Assembly: GCA_030426845.1 (NCBI GenBank)
Contig: JAUHXR010000070.1
Span: 1 to 32,346, forward strand
From: Polyangia bacterium
GTDB taxonomy: Bacteria > Myxococcota_A > Polyangia > Polyangiales > Sandaracinaceae
Direction: 5' to 3'
DNA length: 32,346 nt
Below are positions 9,313-16,479 of this stretch, in pieces. The first letter of the stretch is position 1. Each line of letters begins with the position of its first letter. The notes under the pieces were generated by a model. That model searched no databases. It was not told the DNA's origin and saw only the letters and a program-made list of their open reading frames with translations. A program made the translations under genes and the position numbers.

Positions 9313-10941
9313 TTGCGCTGGTTGCTCCGCCCGGCCCTCGTGGCCTCGATCGTCGCGCTCTCGGTACCCGCTAGCGCCCAGCGCCTCGGGCCGAGCATCG
9401 CGGTCGGCGGCGACGTCCTCTACGACGCGCCGCTGGCGTACCAGCTCACGCACCGCGCCGAGGACGTCGGACGCGAGCGCGCCTACGCCGAGGTCTTCCA
9501 GGATCTTCGCCCGCTCTTCGAGGGCGTCGACCTCACGGTGGTGAACCTCGAGGTGCCGATCAGCGCGCGCTACCGCGAGCGCTCGCCCGACGAGGACGTG
9601 CCGGTGTTCCACGCGCCCCGGGACTTCCTCGCGGCGCTGCGCGCGGCCGGGATCGACGCGGTGACGGTCGCGAACAACCACGCCTACGACCAGGGCCTGC
9701 GCGGGCTGCGCGACACGCTCGCCGCGCTCGAGCGCGAGCGGCTCGAGCCGATCGGGGCGGGGGAGGACGCGGACGCGGCCGGGCGCGCGCGGATCCTCGA
9801 GGCGCGCGGAGCCCGGATCGCGATCGCGGCCTGGACCGAGGGGAGCAACCACCGCCCGCACCACGCCGAGGGCGCGGGCCCGCGCATCGCGTTCCTCCGC
9901 GACGACACGATCCGCGCGTCGATCGGCGCCGCGCGCGCGGAGGCCGACCTGGTGATCGCGATGTTCCACTGGGCGCACGAGGACCTGACCCGCCCGCGGC
10001 CCCTCATGCGCGAGGTCGCGCGCGCGGCGGCGGAGGCGGGCGCCGATCTCGTGGTCGGCACGGGGACGCACGTGCCGGGCAGCACCGAGCACATCCGCAC
10101 CGCCGACGGCCGCGAGGTCCGGGTGCTCTACTCGCTCGGCAACCTCCTCGCCGCGATGGAGGAGCCCGCCGGGACGCTCGCGAGCCGGGAGGTCGGGGTC
10201 CGCGATGCGCCCCTCGCGCTCGTACGCACGCGCTGGCGCGGCGAGCGGCTCGAGGTGACGGAGGTCGACGTGCGCCCGTGCTGGATCGCGCGCCCCCTCG
10301 GCCGGGCGCCGTGGCTCGAGGCGGGCCAGCTCGCGGTCTCGCGCCCGATGGACCTGACGGCCGAGCTCGCCCGGCTCGAGCGCGCGGGCTGCGGCGAGGT
10401 CTGTGCGCGCCGCGCGAGCGCCTACCGGCGACGCATCGCCCTGATGGAGCGCGCGATGGCCGACGTCGCGGCCGCGCCCGCGCCTCTCCGCGCGCCAGCG
10501 GCGGCGGGGGCTGGGACGACGGCAGGGACGAGGGCTGGGACGAGGGCTGGGACGAGGGCCGCGGCGAGGCCGGCCCCGACGCGCGCGCGGAGCCCGACCG
10601 CGCGGCCTCGCCCGGTGATCGCGGACGACGACCCGCGCCTCGCCCCGTACCTCCGCGGCGTCGACCTCGGCGCGCGCTTCGCGTCCGGCGCGATCGTGGA
10701 GTCCTCGGTCGACGAGGCCGCGCTGCGCCGGCTCGCCGCGCTCCTGCGCGAGGATCGGAGCTTGCGCGTCGACGTCGTCGGCTACGCGACCGAGGCCGAG
10801 CGCGTCGCGCGCGCGTCCACCGGCGCGATGCGGGCCCGCCGGGTAAAGGGCCTCCTCGCGGTGCTCGGCCCGTCGCGGTCGCGGTTCCAGACCCGAGGCG
10901 CGACCGGCCCGGCCGGCGTCCGCGTGCGCGTCCACCGCTGA
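9313..10941 (+). CDS. CapA-family metallophosphatase with OmpA-like C-terminal domain
   Basis: Exported protein of 542 residues. After a signal peptide (VPASA-Q) comes a CapA/PgsA-type calcineurin-like phosphoesterase domain (about 27-310): VGGDVLYD, VVNLEVPIS, VTVANNHAYDQG, VIAMFHWAHED, VVGTGTHVPG and YSLGNLL are the expected metal-site blocks. In PgsA/CapA proteins this domain supports polyglutamate or capsule synthesis. A Cys-containing helical segment and an Ala/Pro/Thr/Arg-rich linker follow. The last 100 residues look like a divergent OmpA-like peptidoglycan-binding domain (LAALLREDRSLRVDVVGYAT, RARRVKGLLAVLG). The combination suggests a phosphatase held at the cell wall. The apparent start is TTG at 9313 with GGCGGG upstream; no ATG or GTG fits the signal peptide better. 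No capB or capC is nearby. Confidence 0.82.
   Translation: MRWLLRPALVASIVALSVPASAQRLGPSIAVGGDVLYDAPLAYQLTHRAEDVGRERAYAEVFQDLRPLFEGVDLTVVNLEVPISARYRERSPDEDVPVFHAPRDFLAALRAAGIDAVTVANNHAYDQGLRGLRDTLAALERERLEPIGAGEDADAAGRARILEARGARIAIAAWTEGSNHRPHHAEGAGPRIAFLRDDTIRASIGAARAEADLVIAMFHWAHEDLTRPRPLMREVARAAAEAGADLVVGTGTHVPGSTEHIRTADGREVRVLYSLGNLLAAMEEPAGTLASREVGVRDAPLALVRTRWRGERLEVTEVDVRPCWIARPLGRAPWLEAGQLAVSRPMDLTAELARLERAGCGEVCARRASAYRRRIALMERAMADVAAAPAPLRAPAAAGAGTTAGTRAGTRAGTRAAARPAPTRARSPTARPRPVIADDDPRLAPYLRGVDLGARFASGAIVESSVDEAALRRLAALLREDRSLRVDVVGYATEAERVARASTGAMRARRVKGLLAVLGPSRSRFQTRGATGPAGVRVRVHR
10513..10560 (+). repeat. 12-bp tandem repeat in the CapA-like gene linker
   Basis: Unit GGGACGAGGGCT: two exact copies at 10525-10536 and 10537-10548, a third with one change at 10549-10560, and a degenerate one at 10513-10524. 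In frame it encodes repeated Gly-Thr-Arg-Ala in the linker between the phosphatase and OmpA-like domains. Whole units can be gained or lost without a frameshift, so linker length may vary between strains. Confidence 0.85.
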
Positions 10942-10959
10942 GCGCGCTAGGCTGCCCCG

Positions 10960-12321
10960 ATGCGCCATGTGCTTTGCGCGGCTCTCGCCCTCCAGGCGCT
11001 CGTCGGCTGCAGCCAGGCCGTCCCCTACGAACCGACGGGCTCACGATCCGGGAGCCGCCTCCAGGTCGAGCGCTACGCGACCGCGGCGGACGGCCCGATG
11101 ACCCACCGGCGCGTCCTCGACACCGAGCTCGGCATGGAGTGCGTGTTCCGGCGCGCGGCCGACGGCGTCGAGCGCTGCCTGCCAGCCACCGTCGACCGCA
11201 TCCGGTACGCCGACCCCGACTGCGAGGTCCCGATCACCGCCGCGATCTACTCCTGCGAGCCCGATCAGTTCATCTCCGGCTACCCGTCGACCCCGCGGCT
11301 CTCCTACGAGCAGGTATGCCCCGAGAGCCCCGGCCTCGAGGCCTACGCGGTCGGCCCCGAGGTGGAGCTCAGCGATCCCGACGGCAACTACTCCCTCTTC
11401 GCGATCGTGAACGGCGCCTGCGAGGAGATCTTCCCCGAGCTCGGCCACTGGCGGTCGCTGACGCCGCTGCCCGTCGAGCAGTTCGTGGCCGGTGAGCGGC
11501 GCCGGCTGCCGGCCGCGGGCGAGCGCATCGGGCGCGAGTACATCGCGGGCGAGGACGGGTCCGAGTCCCCGGCTGGCCACTACGACAACGAGACCGGCCG
11601 GAGCTGCACAGCGTACGGCGCGAACGAGGCGTGGCGCTGTGTCCCCGGCGAGCTGCGCCAGGACTTCGGCGACTGGTCCACGGAGTGCGCCGCTACGCGC
11701 CTCGCGTCGACGAGCTGCGACCCGGCGTCGATCACGTTTCTCGATCAGTACGTCTGGCGGAACACCTGCGAGGAGGAGGAGGAGCCGCACTTCTTCGCGC
11801 CGGAGCGAACGGTCACGCCGGAGGAGGTGACGGCGGCCTGCCCCGAGTACATCCACGAAGACAACCCGACCGGCACGCGCCTTTACGCCCTCCGCCCGAT
11901 CGACGCGGAGCTCGCGCGGTTCCCGTCGACGCGAATCGGGACGGGCCGGCTGCGCTGGTTCCCGGAGCGCGGCGAGGACGGCTACTTCGACGCGGAGCTC
12001 GGAGAGCCGTGCCGGCCGTTCGAGATCGAGGGCCAGCTCCGGTGCCTCCCCGGCCGGGTCACCCGCGCCGACGTCTTCAGCAGCTCGGACTGCACTCAGC
12101 CCGCGATCCAGGACGGGACGCTCTGCGGCGAGTACTTCGTCACGTTCCCCGGCAGGCTCTGCGAAGGGGGGGCCCAGGTGTCCCGCCGGGGCGCGCCGCT
12201 CGATCAGGTCTTCCTGCAGTACCCCGTGGATTGCCGAGCGGCCACCTACACGCGCGATCTGTACGCGCTCGAGCGCGTCCCCCCGGAGACCTTCGCGCTC
12301 ATGGACGTCGTCGTCGACTGA
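10960..12321 (+). CDS. Repeat-module lipoprotein A (paralogue of the next gene)
   Basis: Predicted lipoprotein of 453 residues with signal peptide ending in ALVGC (Cys17). The mature protein consists of about three copies of a cysteine module. The pattern is Arg-Leu-x-x-x-Tyr/Phe, a D-x-E-L stretch, Cys, a short strand, then R/W-RCLP or RCVP, an aromatic stretch, and a final D-x-x-C. Examples are DTELGMECVFR...VERCLP, GHYDNETGRSC...WRCVP and DAELGEPCRPF...LRCLPGR. Similar RCLP modules are common in secreted proteins of large-genome myxobacteria and have no known activity. The end, VPPETFALMDVVVD, is nearly identical to that of the downstream gene. It follows the CapA-like gene by 18 bp, so it could be cotranscribed with it. 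Confidence 0.8.
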   Translation: MRHVLCAALALQALVGCSQAVPYEPTGSRSGSRLQVERYATAADGPMTHRRVLDTELGMECVFRRAADGVERCLPATVDRIRYADPDCEVPITAAIYSCEPDQFISGYPSTPRLSYEQVCPESPGLEAYAVGPEVELSDPDGNYSLFAIVNGACEEIFPELGHWRSLTPLPVEQFVAGERRRLPAAGERIGREYIAGEDGSESPAGHYDNETGRSCTAYGANEAWRCVPGELRQDFGDWSTECAATRLASTSCDPASITFLDQYVWRNTCEEEEEPHFFAPERTVTPEEVTAACPEYIHEDNPTGTRLYALRPIDAELARFPSTRIGTGRLRWFPERGEDGYFDAELGEPCRPFEIEGQLRCLPGRVTRADVFSSSDCTQPAIQDGTLCGEYFVTFPGRLCEGGAQVSRRGAPLDQVFLQYPVDCRAATYTRDLYALERVPPETFALMDVVVD

Positions 12322-12473
12322 GCCTGCGGCGGCTCGGAACGGCCGGACCCACGAGCTTCGAGCCGATGAGGCGCGCGCCGATGCATGCCGCCAAGTCCAT
12401 CGCCGCCGCCGGTGTCAGTTCGTCGCCCGCCCCCGCGTATGTCCTCTCGTAGCCTCTGAGGTAGCCTCCTCCC

Positions 12474-13847
12474 ATGCGTCACGAACCTTGCTTACTGCTC
12501 CTCGCGGTCGCGCTGACCGGCTGCCCGTCCTCGTTCTCACCGGGGGACGACGCGGTCCGCTCCGGAAGCCGCCTGCGGGTCGAGCGCTACGAGCCGGCGG
12601 AGGGGGGCCCGGCGATGTACCGGGACGTGTTCGACACCGAGATTGACGACGTCTGCGCGTTCACGCTCGCCACCGACGGGCGCTGGCGGTGTCTTCCCCA
12701 GCGCGGGACGCTCGTGTACTACCGGGACGGCGCGTGCACGCAGCCGATCGTCGAGGTGACTGACTGCCCCCTCGGCCGCTGGAGGACGGGACGCGCGGGA
12801 CCCCCGGCTGCATGCGACGAGGAAGTTGCGCTCCAGGCGTATGAGGTCGGGGCGATCGTGGAAGTCGCGCAGCCCTACCGGGTCGGCCCCGAGGGCTGCG
12901 TGGAAGCCAGCTCCGGCCCCGACGCGGGGTGGGCCGCGCTCACGCCCGTGGGTCCGGAGCGCTTCGTCGCGGCCGAGCGGCGCGTGCTCCCCCAGGACGA
13001 TGCGCGGATCGGGCGCGTGGTCTTCGCGGCCGAGGATGGATCCGTGTCGCCCGGGGGTTTCTACGACCACATGGAGGACGCACCCTGCGCTCCTCAGGGC
13101 CCGGGTGGACCACGCGCCTGCACGACGAGGCGACCGACGAGCGCGGTGCTGACGGGCCCCGATTGTGAAGCGGCCCTCGGACAGACGAGCTGCGAGCCCG
13201 AAGGGACGCTGTTCTTCACGCAGCCGGCGCGCTCGGACGGATGCGGCTTCGCGCCGTGGCGCGTCTACGCCGCCGACGGCCCTCCCGTGTCCGTCGACCC
13301 CGCGATCGAGATCTGCCCACGCTGGCGAACGCTGGAGGACATCCCGAGCTACCGTCTGCGCGCGATCGACGACGAGCTGGCCCGGTTCTCGGATACCCCC
13401 GTCGGCGACGGGCGCCTCCGCCGATACCCCGAGCGGAGGGGCTTCTTCAGCCATCTCGGCGAGGACTCGCCGTACCTGGACACCGAGCTGAGCCTCGGGT
13501 GCACGCCGATGCAGGTCGGCAGCGAGACTCGTTGCGTGCCCGTCGATCGAGTGGCGCGGGAGCTCAGCACCGGCACGTTCGTCGATCCCGGTTGCACTCG
13601 TGCCGCGCTTCGGGAGCCGTCCGACGAGCCGGTGTGCGGGACGTACGTCGCGGTGCCCTCGACCCCGACCACCTGCGTGGTGAATGAAGTGGAGGTCTAC
13701 CGTCGCGGCGCCGAGCACCCCGAGGGCTTCGTCCGCGACGACTCCGGCGCCTGCGTTACCGACAGCCCAGGGGTGCCGCTTCGGTACGTCGAGCTCGAGC
13801 CCGTCCCCCCCGAGACCTTCGCGCTCATGCGCGTCGTCACCGACTGA
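12474..13847 (+). CDS. Repeat-module lipoprotein B (tandem paralogue)
   Basis: Predicted lipoprotein of 457 residues: MRH start and lipobox ALTGC (Cys17), like its neighbour. It shares the opening RSGSRLRVERYE, the segments FVAAERRVLP, IGRVVFAAEDGSVSPGGFYD and RLRAIDDELARF, and the closing PVPPETFALMRVVTD with the upstream gene, so the pair arose by tandem duplication. It has three cysteine/RCLP-type modules; the middle one has CTTRRPTS in place of RCLP, so that repeat is degenerate. The 152-bp gap between the paralogues contains no gene, but has a short direct repeat GTAGCCTC at 12449-12456 and 12461-12468 just before the start. It is convergent with the GMC gene, 27 bp apart. Function unknown. 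Confidence 0.8.
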   Translation: MRHEPCLLLLAVALTGCPSSFSPGDDAVRSGSRLRVERYEPAEGGPAMYRDVFDTEIDDVCAFTLATDGRWRCLPQRGTLVYYRDGACTQPIVEVTDCPLGRWRTGRAGPPAACDEEVALQAYEVGAIVEVAQPYRVGPEGCVEASSGPDAGWAALTPVGPERFVAAERRVLPQDDARIGRVVFAAEDGSVSPGGFYDHMEDAPCAPQGPGGPRACTTRRPTSAVLTGPDCEAALGQTSCEPEGTLFFTQPARSDGCGFAPWRVYAADGPPVSVDPAIEICPRWRTLEDIPSYRLRAIDDELARFSDTPVGDGRLRRYPERRGFFSHLGEDSPYLDTELSLGCTPMQVGSETRCVPVDRVARELSTGTFVDPGCTRAALREPSDEPVCGTYVAVPSTPTTCVVNEVEVYRRGAEHPEGFVRDDSGACVTDSPGVPLRYVELEPVPPETFALMRVVTD

Positions 13848-13874
13848 GTCCGCCGGCCGGGTCCCCAAGTACGA

Positions 13875-15530
13875 TCAGCTCAGCCGGTCCGCCAGCGACG
13901 CGAGGCCCTGCCCCTCGACCAGCCGGTCCGCGATCGACTCGGCCACCGCCGCGATCGTGAGCGACGGATTGACACCGAGCGCGCCGGGGATCGACGCGCC
14001 GTCGATCACGAAGAGCCCCGGGTTGGCGAAGACCTCGCCGTTCGGGTCGACCACCCCGTGGTCGCGCGACTCCGCCATCGGGCAGCCACCGAGCGGGTGG
14101 CTCGTGCTCACCGTCCCGTCCTTGCGGTAGCCGTCGAGGAAGAGCTCGCCGCCGAGCGCGGCGTAGATCCGGCGCATCGCGTCGACCGCCGCGCTCCAGC
14201 GACGCTCGGTCGCGGGGTGGGTGTCCGGCCAGCGCACCACCGGCGTGCGACCGTCGGGCCCGAGCTCGATCCGCCCCTCGGACTCGTCCAGCGCGAGGCA
14301 GCCCATCGTCAGCATCCGCCGCGAGAACGTCGTGAGGCGCTGCATGTAGCCCTCGCCCCAGTGCGGCACCGGCTGGCCGTCCGGGTTGATCCGCGGCCCC
14401 GTGCTGCCGCGCCCGAGCGCGCCCGGATCCTGAGCCGGGCGGAGCGTCGCGAACTGCTCGAGCGCGAGGTACATCGGCGCGGCGTAGAACGGGATCAGCA
14501 GGAACTGGTGCTCCGGCCAGAAGCTCGGACAGAAGCTCGACATCGGCTTGCCCTTGTGGCCCTCCACCGCGAGCTCGAGCTCCGGCCCGACGATCCCCGT
14601 GACGCCGTAGTCGCCGTTGCCGCTGAGCTGCGCGCCGACCGCGCTCGAGAGCTCCCTCGCGCCCTCGAAGGCGTCTCGAGAGCGGAGCAGGAGCCCCGTC
14701 GACGCCACGCAGCCGGCCGCCACCACGAGGACGCGGCACTCGCGCTCGAACGCGCGCGCGACCCCGCTCCGCCGGTCCACGCCGATCACCGCGTAGCCGT
14801 CCCGCGTCGGCTCGACCCGCTCGACCTCGCAGCCGGTCTGGAAGGTGACCCCGGCCGCGAGCGCGCGCGACAGGTAGTTCTTCGTCAGGTCCTGGCGCCC
14901 CTCGAAGCGCTGCCCCTGCGCCCACCAGCCCTCGTTCGCGTCGTCCTGATCGGCGAGCTTGAGCGGGGCCGCGGTCGCGCCGATCCGGCGGCAGCCCTCG
15001 GCGAAGACGAGGTCGCGCTTGGTCGCGAGCTGCCAGTGCGGCACCTCCGCGTCGGTCCAGCGCATCCGGTTCACGCGGAGCTCGGCCTCGACCCGCGCGT
15101 AGACCGGGTCGAGCGCGGCGCGCGAGTAGATCGACGGCCACTGGCGGCGCCCGCCCGCGTCGCGCTCGAACACCATCGACGGCGCGCGCAGGCTCACCCC
15201 GAGGTAGAGGTTGCTCCCGCCGCCGACCCCCGTGCCCGCGAGCACGTTCATGCTCGGGACGCCCGGCCGGTACGCGCCGTCCGGGTCGGTGAAGAGCTCG
15301 GCGACCCGCGCGAGGTAGTCGGGCTCGAGCGACTGGCGGTTGCGCGTGCCGTCCTCGGTGAGGGGGAGGCCGGCCGAGTCGGGGTCGAAGCGCCCCGTCG
15401 GGTCGTCGCCCTTCTCGAGGACTTCGACCGTGTAGCGCCCGCCGAGCGCGTCGCGCACGTGCTCGCCGATCCGCGCGGCCATCACCGCGCCGCCGAAGCC
15501 CGAGCCGACGATCACGACGTCCGCGTACAT
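13875..15530 (-). CDS. GMC-family FAD oxidoreductase (cholesterol-oxidase/gluconate-dehydrogenase-like)
   Basis: Flavoprotein of 551 residues. The N-terminus is the FAD-binding ADVVIVGSGFGGAVMAARI, followed by the GMC block NVLAGTGVGGGSNLYLGV. The C-terminal block has HPLGGCPM (His478) and GVNPSLTIAA (Asn521), the expected catalytic His/Asn pair of GMC enzymes, so it should be active. The HPLGGC form is typical of cholesterol-oxidase-like and membrane dehydrogenase-like members, which oxidise an alcohol group. It has no signal peptide of its own. The ATG at 15530 shares one base with the stop codon of the upstream Tat-lipoprotein gene (TGATG). In gluconate 2-dehydrogenase the Tat signal of the small subunit carries the folded FAD subunit out of the cell, and the same piggy-back export is likely here. 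The frame stays open upstream of the start but is a shadow. Confidence 0.92.
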   Translation of the reverse strand: MYADVVIVGSGFGGAVMAARIGEHVRDALGGRYTVEVLEKGDDPTGRFDPDSAGLPLTEDGTRNRQSLEPDYLARVAELFTDPDGAYRPGVPSMNVLAGTGVGGGSNLYLGVSLRAPSMVFERDAGGRRQWPSIYSRAALDPVYARVEAELRVNRMRWTDAEVPHWQLATKRDLVFAEGCRRIGATAAPLKLADQDDANEGWWAQGQRFEGRQDLTKNYLSRALAAGVTFQTGCEVERVEPTRDGYAVIGVDRRSGVARAFERECRVLVVAAGCVASTGLLLRSRDAFEGARELSSAVGAQLSGNGDYGVTGIVGPELELAVEGHKGKPMSSFCPSFWPEHQFLLIPFYAAPMYLALEQFATLRPAQDPGALGRGSTGPRINPDGQPVPHWGEGYMQRLTTFSRRMLTMGCLALDESEGRIELGPDGRTPVVRWPDTHPATERRWSAAVDAMRRIYAALGGELFLDGYRKDGTVSTSHPLGGCPMAESRDHGVVDPNGEVFANPGLFVIDGASIPGALGVNPSLTIAAVAESIADRLVEGQGLASLADRLS

Positions 15531-16360
15531 CAGTAGAGGTCCCCGTTCGCGTCGACGATCGCCGAGAGGTCGTCGCCCGGGGTCGGCTCTGGCGCGACGT
15601 TGTAGGTGTAGTCGTCGAGCACGCCCATCCGGGCCAGCGCCCCGAGGTCCTCGGTGCTCGCGTCGACGAGCCGCCCGTCGATCGTCCGCGGGTAGCCGCG
15701 CACCGCGACGCCCGCCTCGCGGTCCTCGAACGCGGGGAAGCCGAGCGCGCGCAGGCCCGCGTCGCTCCGGATCGCGCCGAGGTAGGCGATGAACCCGACC
15801 GCCCGCACGAACGGGAGCCACGGCGCGCGCTCGGGCTGCGCGAACGCCCGCGCGACCACCTGCCGCTGGAGATCGGACGGCAGGTTGGCGAAGCGTGTCA
15901 GCGGCCGCTCCGTCGCGGCGAGCGCGTCGAGGTCGGCGTCGATCACCGCGCGGAGCGCGACGTCGAAGCCCTCGGCCACCCCGAGCACCGCGCCCGGCAG
16001 CTCCGGCACGAGCCCGAGGCGACGCGCCGCCGGGAGGAAGGTCGCGAGCCGCATCGCCTCGAACGCCTCGACCTCGGCCGCCCCTGGCCGGGTCACCCGG
16101 CCGGCCTCGTCGCGCGCGGTTGGGATCAGCACGTCGAGCAGCGCCCGGATGTTCGTCTCGGCCGCGCGGTCCGCGTCCGACGGGCCGATCGTCTCGACGG
16201 GGACGGGCGGCAGGTCGTTGCGCTCGCCGGGGACGATCTCGGTCGCGCAGCCGCTCGCCACCCCGAGCCCGAGCGCGCTCAGCGTGCGCAAGACGAGCCG
16301 CCGCGAGACCGGGGCTCGTGAAAGGCTCTCGTAAGGCTGGCGTGCTCCGCGTGCAGGCAT
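15530..16360 (-). CDS. Tat-exported lipoprotein, gluconate 2-dehydrogenase subunit 3-like
   Basis: Protein of 276 residues. The N-terminus carries a twin-arginine signal (SRRLVLRTLS, Arg20-Arg21) and a lipobox VASGC (Cys38). The mature part has features of the gluconate 2-dehydrogenase subunit 3 family: a helical bundle with ALLDVLIPTARD near the start and FVRAVGFIAYLGAIRSDAG plus RGYPRTIDG near the end. In known complexes this subunit binds the FAD-containing GMC subunit and exports it through Tat. The partner GMC gene follows directly with a 1-base overlap. There is no cytochrome c subunit next door; the nearest candidate is the di-heme lipoprotein 10 kb away. The membrane side after export is unknown, but a periplasm-facing lipoprotein is expected. 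Confidence 0.85.
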   Translation of the reverse strand: MPARGARQPYESLSRAPVSRRLVLRTLSALGLGVASGCATEIVPGERNDLPPVPVETIGPSDADRAAETNIRALLDVLIPTARDEAGRVTRPGAAEVEAFEAMRLATFLPAARRLGLVPELPGAVLGVAEGFDVALRAVIDADLDALAATERPLTRFANLPSDLQRQVVARAFAQPERAPWLPFVRAVGFIAYLGAIRSDAGLRALGFPAFEDREAGVAVRGYPRTIDGRLVDASTEDLGALARMGVLDDYTYNVAPEPTPGDDLSAIVDANGDLY

Positions 16361-16479
16361 CGTTCGGTCGCGCGGGCCCGGGATAGCAGGTCGATCCGAG
16401 GCGTCCGTTGCAGAGATCGCAAGGTCCTCTTCGGTTCTTGGTGATGGACCCGATCCTCGCCCTTGAGTAGCGATCGCAG
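16361..16479. promoter_or_regulatory. Divergent promoter region of the two GMC operons
   Basis: The only 119 bp between the minus-strand Tat/GMC operon and the seven-gene plus-strand operon must hold both promoters. I see no convincing -35/-10 or -24/-12 pair and no long palindrome. Location alone supports the call; shared regulation is an inference. Confidence 0.45.

Noticed and set aside
10513-10560. Possible CRISPR-like repeats (also 31644-31718)
   Set aside because: Units of 12 and 15 bp with no spacers, in frame inside genes. They are coding tandem repeats.
9004-10968. Minus-strand open frame opposite the CapA-like gene
   Set aside because: Shadow frame: the plus-strand frame has a signal peptide and CapA motifs, while this one is Arg-rich without structure.
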